Origin: Acidimicrobiales bacterium
GTDB taxonomy: Bacteria > Actinomycetota > Acidimicrobiia > Acidimicrobiales > MedAcidi-G1
Direction of reading: 5' to 3'
Length of the DNA stretch: 64,000 bases
Assembly (NCBI GenBank): GCA_029242745.1
Contig: JAQWTI010000004.1
Span: 1 to 64,000 of the forward strand
Made by a program: the position numbers and the translations under genes. Of this stretch, positions 25,390 to 33,154 are shown piece after piece; position 1 is the first letter of the stretch, and each line of letters opens with the position of its first letter. The notes beneath the pieces were generated by a model. It was not told the DNA's origin. It was given only the letters and a program-made list of their open reading frames with translations, and did not search any database.

Positions 25390-26540
25390 AAATTGCATTG
25401 TTCGGACCCTTCATGTTCGAGCTCGCTGTCGGGCTTCGTCAGAATGAGGACAACGAGGTACGACTTTTTCTTGACTCGCGAACTATTCCTACGGGCCTTC
25501 GAGACGAGCCACTCCTCAACGATCCTGAATTTGCTGCTATCGCGCCCTGGGTTGGAAAGCGAGAAATCCTGCGACCGGCAGATGCTGAGATCACCCAGCT
25601 CCTTTCGCGTTTTGATGTAGCGATTGTCACCGATCTTGGGCCTATTTTCGCTGAGCGATCAGCCACGCCGTTTGTATTCTTTCCCGGTGGGTGGGACATA
25701 ACCCATATCCCGTTTCCCATCAGATCCAGATCGGAGCGGACACGCGGTCGAGCAGATGTTGTGGAGACAGTTATCGCGGCACGCCAGCGGCGAGGAGTCC
25801 GGGCTGCATCTAGTATTTGGGCTCCGGCCTTTCGCCCCTACGTGTTGGCAGCAGAGCGGCTCGGGGTGGAGTTGGGTGGATGTTTGCCGCAGGCCATTGA
25901 TACCTCGTTATTCACCCCAGAAGTCAATGAGGTGGCGCAGAATGAATCCCTGTTAAAAGTTTTCCACCCAGCTCGGTTCATGTTTGAGCCCCACCCCTTC
26001 ATAATCGAGACCGGGGGGTGGAAGCGAAACGACCTACTGCTGGAGGGCTTTGCATTGGCGGTAGGTCAAGGACTAGATGGCCACCTTGCACTAATCGAAC
26101 GTGAGGGTTCACCTGATGAGGGTCAGGCCCGCAGGCTCATTGATGATCTTGGAGTTGGTTCTCGAGTCGAGTGGATGACTACCGGGACTAGATCTGAGTT
26201 CACGTGGCGAGAGGTGGCCCAGTTCTACCGAGCGTGTGACGTCTCATCTGATGATTTCGGAGGTTGGTTTGGGTTGGCGGCGCTTGAGGGTGCAGCTTCT
26301 GGTAAACCAGTATTGAACTATTTAGAGCCGGAGGTCATGGTGTCCGAATACCCAGATGGACACCCTTTCGTGCAGACAGAGGATGCTGAGCAGATCTGTG
26401 CAGTACTTTTGCAACTTGCCGATCGGGATCTCCGCGATGAGATCGGTCGAGCGTCACGAGAATGGGTTCTTCAGCATCATGAGCGTGGTGTCGTGGCACG
26501 ACGTTGCGAGCGCATGCTTGCCGATCGTGGACTGGCATGA
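25386..26540 (+). CDS. GT-B-like glycosyltransferase, tandem paralogue B
   Basis: A 384-residue paralogue of the preceding gene with the same landmarks: IALFGPFMFELAVGL at the start, FFPGGWDITHIPFP, KVFHPARFMF, and FGLAALEGAASGKPVLN near residue 300. Both retain the KRND and DGHPF motifs. The differences are spread through both domains, so this is an old duplication with probable change of donor or acceptor. The start overlaps the upstream stop (ATGA) and a 51-nt gap follows. Confidence 0.78.
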   Translation: MKIALFGPFMFELAVGLRQNEDNEVRLFLDSRTIPTGLRDEPLLNDPEFAAIAPWVGKREILRPADAEITQLLSRFDVAIVTDLGPIFAERSATPFVFFPGGWDITHIPFPIRSRSERTRGRADVVETVIAARQRRGVRAASSIWAPAFRPYVLAAERLGVELGGCLPQAIDTSLFTPEVNEVAQNESLLKVFHPARFMFEPHPFIIETGGWKRNDLLLEGFALAVGQGLDGHLALIEREGSPDEGQARRLIDDLGVGSRVEWMTTGTRSEFTWREVAQFYRACDVSSDDFGGWFGLAALEGAASGKPVLNYLEPEVMVSEYPDGHPFVQTEDAEQICAVLLQLADRDLRDEIGRASREWVLQHHERGVVARRCERMLADRGLA

Positions 26541-26591
26541 TGGGGCGGTTGATGCCAAACAGTTTGGAGCGGATAATGGAGGGCCTGTTCT

Positions 26592-27152
26592 GTGAGTGAT
26601 CTACACGCGAGCCTTCGGCTTCTGCGCGATGAGGCAGATGCCGCGACTAGGCAGAATTGGAATCGAAGCATCCCGTTCTCCGACGCGTTGTTCGACCGTT
26701 GGGAGCGTGCTCGCGTTCTCGGATTCGGTGAGGGTTCGAGTGTCTTTGACTCGGTTCATGTCCTCGGCCAAGTTGAAGTCGGTGAACAAGTCTGGGTTGG
26801 ACCGTTCGTAATGCTTGATGGCTCAGGTGCACATTTGGTGATCGGGAATCTTTGTGACATTTCTGCTGGCGTACATATCTACACCCACGATACGGCTCGG
26901 AGATGTGTGTCTCTGGGGGCAGCTCCTATTCTCACGGCACCAGTGACGATCGGAGACGGAACATATATTGGCAGTCAAGCCGTGGTTCACCCTGGAGTCA
27001 CAATTGGTTCACAATGTGTCATAGGAGCGAACAGTTTCGTTAACGCTGATGTGCCTGACCGGACCATTGTCGTGGGGAGTCCCGCCCGCCCGGTTGGTCG
27101 TGTCGAAGGTGACGGCGACGAGATCACATTTGTCTACGCGAATTCCAAGTAG
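26592..27152 (+). CDS. hexapeptide-repeat acetyltransferase (WcaF/Maa-like)
   Basis: A 186-residue acyltransferase with a left-handed beta-helix. Hexapeptide turns run from VEVGEQVWVGPFVM to VTIGSQCVIGANSFV. The histidine in HIYTHDT is the probable catalytic residue, and IVVGSPARPVGR is the common C-terminal motif. An N-terminal helical region of about 45 residues precedes the helix. It likely O- or N-acetylates a sugar of the glycan using acetyl-CoA. It starts with GTG; the next gene begins 5 nt after its stop. Confidence 0.8.
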   Translation: MSDLHASLRLLRDEADAATRQNWNRSIPFSDALFDRWERARVLGFGEGSSVFDSVHVLGQVEVGEQVWVGPFVMLDGSGAHLVIGNLCDISAGVHIYTHDTARRCVSLGAAPILTAPVTIGDGTYIGSQAVVHPGVTIGSQCVIGANSFVNADVPDRTIVVGSPARPVGRVEGDGDEITFVYANSK

Positions 27153-27157
27153 CTCAA

Positions 27158-27802
27158 ATGTTGAGTAGGCAGCCTGAAGGCTCAAAATCTTTAACTGTTG
27201 TCTCTACCGGCCTCGCAAACGTGGGTTCGGTGGTGAACATGTACCGCCGCCTCGGGATAGAGCCAATTGTTTCCGATAATCCAGAAGAGATTGGTGTCGC
27301 AGATCGCCTAGTGCTGCCCGGGGTAGGAGCGTTCGATCAGGGAATGGGTGCACTCGTCGAACGCGGTCTGGACGTGGCGATCAAGCGGGCAGCAGAGTCG
27401 GGGATTCCGCTCTTGGGCATCTGTCTTGGTATGCAAATGTTGTTCGATGCGAGTGAAGAGGGAAGCGCTAGCGGGCTAGGGCTCATTTCTGGGACCGTCA
27501 GACGGTTGCCTGATACGTCTGATCATGGTCCAATGAAAATTCCTCATATGGGCTGGTCCGTAGTGGACTCAATGGGTGACCACCCCTTGCTCAGCAACCT
27601 TCCAAGTGAATCAAGATTTTACTTTGTTCATTCTTATGCCGCTGTTCCCAGTGATGAAAATTGTGTCATCGGCACGTCGGTGCACGGGGTGTCGTTCGTA
27701 TCTGCGGTCGCCTGTCAGACAGTGATGGGGGTGCAGTTCCACCCTGAAAAAAGCCACCGTTACGGCAAGGCTTTACTTGCCAACTTTGCTGGAGGGGTTT
27801 GA
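27158..27802 (+). CDS. hisH: HisH-like glutamine amidotransferase of the sugar-amidine system
   Basis: A 214-residue class I glutamine amidotransferase of the HisH family. The nucleophile is in GICLGMQ, and the His/Glu pair is in VQFHPEKSH, so glutaminase activity should be intact. Histidine biosynthesis is not the likely role, because it is flanked by sugar genes, followed by a HisF lacking a catalytic Asp, and then by a WbpG-type amidotransferase. Such trios convert an N-acetyl group to an acetamidino group in Pseudomonas O-antigen. It would release ammonia from glutamine and pass it to the HisF partner. The stop overlaps the next ATG by 1 nt. Confidence 0.85.
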   Translation: MLSRQPEGSKSLTVVSTGLANVGSVVNMYRRLGIEPIVSDNPEEIGVADRLVLPGVGAFDQGMGALVERGLDVAIKRAAESGIPLLGICLGMQMLFDASEEGSASGLGLISGTVRRLPDTSDHGPMKIPHMGWSVVDSMGDHPLLSNLPSESRFYFVHSYAAVPSDENCVIGTSVHGVSFVSAVACQTVMGVQFHPEKSHRYGKALLANFAGGV

Positions 27803-28602
27803 TGTTTGTCGAACCTCGTTTCATTCCGGCGCTTCTTTTGGAAGACGGTCGCTTCGTTAAGACTCGTCAGTTCTCTGATCCGGTGTACGTCGGAGATCCG
27901 GTAAATGTCCTCAGCATCTTCAACGAGTTTGTTGTCGATGAAATTATTATTCTTGATATCACAGCAGCTCGGACTAGAACGCGTCAGCCGGTTGAGGCCC
28001 TGCGGAGATACGCCGAAGAGTGCTTTATTCCCATCGCTTACGGCGGAGGTCTTGTTGAGGTGGACCAGTTCGGAGAGTGCTTCCATGTTGGGTTCGAAAA
28101 GGCCATTGTGAACACAATCCTTTCAGAGGCTCCAGCAGTGGTTGAGGCCGCAGCTAGTCGTTATGGGAGCCAAGCAGTTGTCGCCTCCATCGATGTGAGG
28201 GGCGGTGAGGGATTTCGCGAGGTGGTGGTGCGAGGAAATAGCGAAGTTGTCTCAGACTCACCAGCGGAATGGGCGCGTCGAGCCGTCGGCTTGGGGGTGG
28301 GTGAGATTCTAATTACGTCGGTTGATCGTGAGGGAACCGGTCAGGGATTCGACCTTGAGTTAATTAGGGAGGTTGCCGAAGCGGTAACGGTGCCGGTGAT
28401 TGGGCATGGCGGTGCAGGTCGTCGGATGGATCTTGCTGGACCGGTCCATGATGCTGGGGCTTCTGCAACCGCTGCCGGCACCCTGTTTGTGTTTCAAGGG
28501 CCAGCAAAAGGAGTCTTGGTGAATTACCCGCCGCGTCAGCAGATTAAGAAGATCTTGGATAGTGGGCGCCTTAACCAGCCTGACGCACCAAGGGTCGCGT
28601 AA
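27802..28602 (+). CDS. hisF: HisF-like ammonia-channel subunit, catalytic Asp lost
   Basis: A 266-residue TIM barrel of the HisF family. It has the phosphate and barrel motifs ILDITAA, AYGGGL, VASIDVRGG, LITSVDREG and GHGGAGR. The canonical start IIxCLDVKDGRVVK reads FIPALLLEDGRFVK here, so the catalytic Asp11 of true HisF is Leu12, while the second Asp (SIDVRGG) is kept. Loss of the first Asp argues against imidazole-glycerol-phosphate cyclase activity and for an ammonia conduit serving the WbpG-type enzyme. A GGAGGGG ribosome-binding site lies about 4 nt before ATG 27802, which is preferred over the TTG just upstream. Confidence 0.85.
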   Translation: MFVEPRFIPALLLEDGRFVKTRQFSDPVYVGDPVNVLSIFNEFVVDEIIILDITAARTRTRQPVEALRRYAEECFIPIAYGGGLVEVDQFGECFHVGFEKAIVNTILSEAPAVVEAAASRYGSQAVVASIDVRGGEGFREVVVRGNSEVVSDSPAEWARRAVGLGVGEILITSVDREGTGQGFDLELIREVAEAVTVPVIGHGGAGRRMDLAGPVHDAGASATAAGTLFVFQGPAKGVLVNYPPRQQIKKILDSGRLNQPDAPRVA

Positions 28603-28649
28603 CGGTGGAGACGGGTCAGATTCTAGATGACGAAGGGAGGCACCGGGCG

Positions 28650-29798
28650 GTGAGTGAGTGTGTCAGGTGCCTTTACGACAATGCAATTCCCGGAATCGGC
28701 TTCGATGATGAAGGGGTCTGCTCTTACTGCGCTCTTCATGATCAGATGGATCATCAGTATCCGGTTGGTCCTGCTGGAGAAGCAATGTTGCAAGAAATCA
28801 TTGACGAGATGAAAGCTGATGGTAAGGGCCGTGACTACGACTGCATTCTCGGTGTGAGCGGCGGCTGCGATTCGTCTTTTCTCGCACACGAGATGGTTAA
28901 GCGTGGCCTGCGCCCGCTAGCGGTGCACTTCGACAACACTTGGAACAGCCCGATAGCGACAAACAATATTTATACCGTGTTGGACCAGTTGGACATCCCT
29001 CTGGAGACTTTCGTAGTTGACAATCATGAGTATGACGACATCTATCGAGCATTTATCGAATCAGGGGTCCGAGATATAGAGGCACCAACTGATATTGGTT
29101 TTATGGGCGTGTTGTATCGGGCTGCTGAGAAACATGGGGTAAGACACATAGTTGAGGGACATTCCTTCCGGACCGAAGGAGTTTCTCCCCTTGGGTGGCT
29201 ATACATGGATGGTCGGTACATCCGAGAAATCCACCGGCGCTTTGGAACTCTCCCAATGAAGACATTCCCGAACATGCCATTTACTCAATTCGTGAAGTGG
29301 GCTGCATTCTCAGGGATTAGACGTCACCGGCCTCTGTATCACCTCGATTACCACAAAGAACAGACCAAGCAGTTCCTAACTGATGAGTACGGCTGGGAGT
29401 GGTACGGAGGCCACCACCTAGAGAATCGGTTCACGGCTTTTTACCACTCCTACTTTTTGCCACAACGTTTTGGCGTAGACCAGCGAATTAACGAGTTGTC
29501 TGGTCGAGTTCGGTCCGGACAGTTGTCTCGGCCAGCAGCAAAGGCGGAGTTTGATATCCCGCCGGTGATTAATAACGAGTTACTTGAGATGGTCAAGAAG
29601 CGCTTGGGGTATACGGAGGAGCGGTGGAAGGAACTGATGGAGGCTCCCCACAGGCATTACAGCGAATTCCCGACTTACAAGACAACCTTTGAGCGGCTCC
29701 GGCCTCTCTTCTGGCTGCTATACAGGCTCAACCGAGTTCCCAAAACTTTTTATGTCAAGTTCTGCCAGTCTCGATCAGCGATTAAGGAGATTCGGTGA
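28650..29798 (+). CDS. WbpG/PseA-type N-acetyl-sugar amidotransferase
   Basis: A 382-residue protein of the N-acetyl sugar amidotransferase family (TIGR03573-like). An N-terminal zinc-ribbon pattern (CVRC and CSYC) precedes a PP-loop ATP-pyrophosphatase motif SGGCDSS (70-76). LAVHFDNTWNS and EGHSFRTEG are further family motifs. It activates the N-acetyl carbonyl with ATP and accepts ammonia to form an acetamidino group. The ammonia should come from the two preceding gene products. GTG 28650 is chosen because a GGGAGG site lies 9 nt upstream and the protein then begins MSECVRC as family members do; the frame is open to a GTG at 28605. Confidence 0.87.
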   Translation: MSECVRCLYDNAIPGIGFDDEGVCSYCALHDQMDHQYPVGPAGEAMLQEIIDEMKADGKGRDYDCILGVSGGCDSSFLAHEMVKRGLRPLAVHFDNTWNSPIATNNIYTVLDQLDIPLETFVVDNHEYDDIYRAFIESGVRDIEAPTDIGFMGVLYRAAEKHGVRHIVEGHSFRTEGVSPLGWLYMDGRYIREIHRRFGTLPMKTFPNMPFTQFVKWAAFSGIRRHRPLYHLDYHKEQTKQFLTDEYGWEWYGGHHLENRFTAFYHSYFLPQRFGVDQRINELSGRVRSGQLSRPAAKAEFDIPPVINNELLEMVKKRLGYTEERWKELMEAPHRHYSEFPTYKTTFERLRPLFWLLYRLNRVPKTFYVKFCQSRSAIKEIR

Positions 29799-31504
29799 AA
29801 ATTCTTGGACTTTCCAACGCGTGGGATGCCGGTGCGGCACTTGTAGTTGACGGCCAGATCGTTGCTGCTGCAAATGAGGAGCGATTCACGCGAATAAAGT
29901 TGGATCGGTGTTTTCCTGAGCAGGCTATTCGATATGTCCTGAGTGTTGGGGGTCTGGAAATCGACCAGATCGACTTTGTGGCTTCAGGTTGCTGGAAGGG
30001 CGTGGATCAAGATGTCACAGCCCCCCGATTGATTTCTGATACTGCTGATCAGATTCAAGAAGCTGACGATCCGGAGCGGACGACTGAGATCATTACCCAG
30101 CGACTTGAGGTGTCAAGTCGAAGGGACCAGGAGTTCCGGGACGAACTTCTTTTATGTCTTAGCCGTTACGGAGTTGAAGAGAGTCGAATTAGGTTCTTTG
30201 ACCACCACTTCACTCATGCTGTTTCTGCCTGGAGCCCTTCTGGGTTCGACGAGGCACTAGTTCTAACCGCCGATGGGCGAGGCGACGGACGATCCGTGAC
30301 GTTGTGGAGAGGATCGGGGACTGGGCTCGAACTGATCGACATGGCTACCGAACTTGTAAGCCCAGGGGCGCTCTACGGCTTCGTCACGGGGTACATGGGG
30401 TTCGTTCCCGATCGGCATGAAGGCAAAGTAACCGGCCTCGCTGGCTATGGACGTATGTCAGGAGCGTATGACCAACTACGGGCTGGGTATGGCTTTGAGG
30501 CGGACCAAGGTCGGCTTTGGTCCAAGATCGGATCGGCGTACTCACCGTTTGCCAGTACAGAGCTCCCTGATTTGACGCGCGGACTTGACGGCTATAGCCG
30601 GGAGGACGTGGCGTTCGGGGTGCAGACGTTGTTTGAGGAAAGCCTGGTGGGATTCTTGTTGAACGCCATCGGGCGACTGGGGATTGAGTCGACGAACTTG
30701 TGCCTAGCCGGTGGCTGCATGGGTAATGTCAAACTGAATTACGAACTACGAAAAATAAATCAGGTCGATGGGGTATACGTCTTTCCTCATATGGGGGACG
30801 GTGGCCTCGCTCTGGGCGCTGCGATGGCCATTGAGTTAGAAAATCATTTCCAGCGAGTTCCAATGGAAACTGCTTACCAGGGTCCGTCATTCACCGATGT
30901 AGAGGTGGAGCAGGCAGTTGTTGAGTCTGGTCTCCCATTCGAAACGCTAGAAGAGTCAGCGATTGCTCGGGTTACCGCTGGGTTCCTAGCGGACGGCCTG
31001 ATCGTGGGCTGGTTCCAGCAAGGGATGGAGGTTGGGCCGAGGGCATTGGGTGGAAGGTCGATTCTGGCTGCGGCAACGGACCAGACAATAAATGATTCAC
31101 TTAACAAGAGGTTGGAGCGAACCGAGTTTATGCCATTCGCTCCCGTTACGACAGATTCACTTGCTCCGAAGTGCTTTCTGGAATGGCAAGCCGATCAGAT
31201 AGCTAGTCGATTCATGACTATGTGTTACGACACCACTCCTTTGCTTGCCGAGCGCTGTCCGGCCGTAGTGCATGTCGATGGAACTGCCAGGCCTCAGGTC
31301 GTATTCCGTAAGCACAATCCTAGGTACCACGATGTTGTTGAGTTCTACGCTGCGGCAACTGGCAATCCGGCAGTCATCAATACGAGTTTCAACCATCACG
31401 AAGAGCCAATTGTTCTCTCTCCCCAGGACGCCCTGCGAAGTCTTGTTGACGGAAATGTCGATGTCTTGGTTATTGGACGTTGTGTCGTCTGGCCTGAGCG
31501 TTGA
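29795..31504 (+). CDS. NodU/CmcH-family carbamoyltransferase
   Basis: A 569-residue carbamoyltransferase. The N-terminal ASKHA-type domain starts ILGLSNAWDAGAALVVDG and has NEERFTR, FFDHHFTHA with clustered metal/catalytic histidines, and LTADGRGDGRS. The C-terminal YrdC-like domain has GWFQQGMEVGPRALGGRSI, INTSFNHHEEP and a late IGRCVV. The family moves a carbamoyl group from carbamoyl phosphate (via ATP) to a hydroxyl, as in Nod factors and antibiotics. Here it probably decorates a glycan sugar. It starts with GTG overlapping the previous stop (GTGA) and ends the long operon, 18 nt from a convergent gene. Confidence 0.88.
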   Translation: MKILGLSNAWDAGAALVVDGQIVAAANEERFTRIKLDRCFPEQAIRYVLSVGGLEIDQIDFVASGCWKGVDQDVTAPRLISDTADQIQEADDPERTTEIITQRLEVSSRRDQEFRDELLLCLSRYGVEESRIRFFDHHFTHAVSAWSPSGFDEALVLTADGRGDGRSVTLWRGSGTGLELIDMATELVSPGALYGFVTGYMGFVPDRHEGKVTGLAGYGRMSGAYDQLRAGYGFEADQGRLWSKIGSAYSPFASTELPDLTRGLDGYSREDVAFGVQTLFEESLVGFLLNAIGRLGIESTNLCLAGGCMGNVKLNYELRKINQVDGVYVFPHMGDGGLALGAAMAIELENHFQRVPMETAYQGPSFTDVEVEQAVVESGLPFETLEESAIARVTAGFLADGLIVGWFQQGMEVGPRALGGRSILAAATDQTINDSLNKRLERTEFMPFAPVTTDSLAPKCFLEWQADQIASRFMTMCYDTTPLLAERCPAVVHVDGTARPQVVFRKHNPRYHDVVEFYAAATGNPAVINTSFNHHEEPIVLSPQDALRSLVDGNVDVLVIGRCVVWPER

Positions 31505-31522
31505 GGTTGCCGTACCCCGGTG

Positions 31523-33103
31523 CTACATAGTCCGCCAAGGGGGCGCGGTGCGCGGAGAATTGGCCGTTGTGAAGCTAGATTCGGTTAGGGACAAGTTGGG
31601 GCTGTAGGCCGGGTCATCTTCCATGCGGTCTCCCCAGCGTTCCTGCATTCGGTCTACCTCGCCCTGAAGTCGGGCTCGACGGACTGGATCATCGTCATAC
31701 CCTCGTGATGCTGACTCGTGGTGATACAAGACAGCGTGTGGTGTCATAACCACACGCAACCCAATCTCACGGACCCGCAAGCACAAATCGATGTCGTTGT
31801 AGGCCACAGTTAGATTTTCACTGTCCAACCCACCTAGACGATTCCAGAGTGTTTTGGTGATACCTAGACATGCTCCGGTAACCGCCGCTACCTCATGTGC
31901 AACGGTAAGGCGCCCGTGGTAACCGGGGTCGTTTCCTGGCCGGTGTTTGTGGCCGTGCCCCATAAGACCGTTTACGCCCGGATGTACTCCAGCATGCTGA
32001 ATCGTTCCGTTGGTGAACAATAGAAGTGCTCCCACAACCCCAACTTCTGGACGGGCCAATTGGCCAACGAACTCATCTAACCAGTCCGGCGCTAGCACCT
32101 CGGTGTCGTTGTTAAGTAGTACCAGAACATCCCCTGTGGCGACCTTTGCCGCTCGGTTGCACATCTCCGCAAAATTAAATGGGCCAGAAAACGAGATCAC
32201 CAAGGTGTCTACATCGTCAGACAGGCTGTCGATCACGGCACGAGCCCGCTGTTCGGTTGATTCGTGGTCAACAAGGACAATTTCCATATTTGGGTAGGCA
32301 GTAACTTCCCGCAGACTGGCTAGGCACCTTTCGAGCAGGCGACCCTGATCCTTGGTGGGGATTAAGACAGATACGCGTGGTGGAGGGTTGCCAACTGGCC
32401 AGCGTTTGTGCAGCGGCGCAGGATCCCTCGACCTGAGATGACTAGGCCGTGACGCCAGTACATAGGGAAGGTGGGCTACTTCACTGCTCAGCAGAGAAGA
32501 TGTGGAGCCGTCTAACGAGATGGGTATTGAACGATGTCGTACCACGAGTGGCCCGATGCGTCGCAGCCCGTCGAACAAGTCGGGGTTCCAGTCGGGTAGA
32601 AAACAGGGGTCAAACGGTATGCCGTTGCTTTTCAGGTGGTCAAAGTCGGCGTACACCATTCGTAGACGCGGATCTGCATCGATGACCTGCGCCGTGGTTG
32701 CCAGTGCCGCCGGGTGCAGGACGACTCCAGGCTCCAGCTCCACTGTCCAGTCGGCATCTCCGGATTCCGTTCCGATTGCCCAATTGTGGTGCAATTGGGC
32801 GCCCAGGGAGGTCAGAGTGGCGTCGGTAGCATCTGGCGACCCATGATTCAAGACCACAGCAAAATGTGTCTCTGAGTCCCAGCTGGCTACGAGATCTCGG
32901 TCGCGCGCCGTGAGATCGACCCACTGATTCCGCCACTCTTCGTAATTGATTGTGCCGTTATGGCCGCTCAGGGTCCTCCAGATTCTCAGCAGCCGCGCCC
33001 AGAGTCGTCGACTAAACCCGGTTAGGTCTCCGGATTTAAGCAGTATCCAGGCGCTATTAATTGTCCTACGGCGAATACGGAAGTTTTGGTAAGGCGATGA
33101 CAC
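31523..33103 (-). CDS. GT2 glycosyltransferase with N-terminal extension
   Basis: A 526-residue protein. The catalytic GT-A domain occupies about residues 240-500 with RVSVLIPTKDQGRLLERCL, IVLVDHES, VLVLLNNDTEV (DxD region) and DIDLCLRVREIGLRVV with HHESASRG. The preceding 240 residues look like a second, degenerate GT2-like module (VVLNHGSPDATDATLTSLG, LRMVYADFDHLKSNG), as in two-domain O-antigen transferases. The frame is open to 33112, but GTG 33103 lies 7 nt after a TAGAGT box and would be a leaderless start. It is transcribed towards the carbamoyltransferase and away from lpdA. Confidence 0.82.
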   Translation of the reverse strand: MSSPYQNFRIRRRTINSAWILLKSGDLTGFSRRLWARLLRIWRTLSGHNGTINYEEWRNQWVDLTARDRDLVASWDSETHFAVVLNHGSPDATDATLTSLGAQLHHNWAIGTESGDADWTVELEPGVVLHPAALATTAQVIDADPRLRMVYADFDHLKSNGIPFDPCFLPDWNPDLFDGLRRIGPLVVRHRSIPISLDGSTSSLLSSEVAHLPYVLASRPSHLRSRDPAPLHKRWPVGNPPPRVSVLIPTKDQGRLLERCLASLREVTAYPNMEIVLVDHESTEQRARAVIDSLSDDVDTLVISFSGPFNFAEMCNRAAKVATGDVLVLLNNDTEVLAPDWLDEFVGQLARPEVGVVGALLLFTNGTIQHAGVHPGVNGLMGHGHKHRPGNDPGYHGRLTVAHEVAAVTGACLGITKTLWNRLGGLDSENLTVAYNDIDLCLRVREIGLRVVMTPHAVLYHHESASRGYDDDPVRRARLQGEVDRMQERWGDRMEDDPAYSPNLSLTESSFTTANSPRTAPPWRTM

Positions 33104-33110
33104 ATTCCGC

Positions 33111-33116
33111 ACTCTA
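33111..33116 (-). promoter_or_regulatory. leaderless-type -10 box for the GT2 gene
   Basis: On the minus strand TAGAGT is followed by 7 nt and then GTG at 33103-33101. The spacing matches other operon heads here. It favours 33103 over 33112 as the start, since the 33112 GTG would overlap the box itself. Confidence 0.4.
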
Positions 33117-33140
33117 CGGGCGCCGACTTAACGGGTTCGG

Positions 33141-33146
33141 TAGCCT
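33141..33146 (+). promoter_or_regulatory. leaderless-type -10 box for lpdA
   Basis: TAGCCT is followed by 8 nt and GTG 33155. There is no ribosome-binding site. It lies back-to-back with the minus-strand box at 33111-33116 within a short divergent region. Confidence 0.45.
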
Positions 33147-33154
33147 GCTTCACT

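Noticed and set aside
27158-28602. hisH-hisF as part of histidine biosynthesis
   Set aside because: No other his genes adjoin, the HisF has Leu at the Asp11 position, and a WbpG-type gene follows directly.
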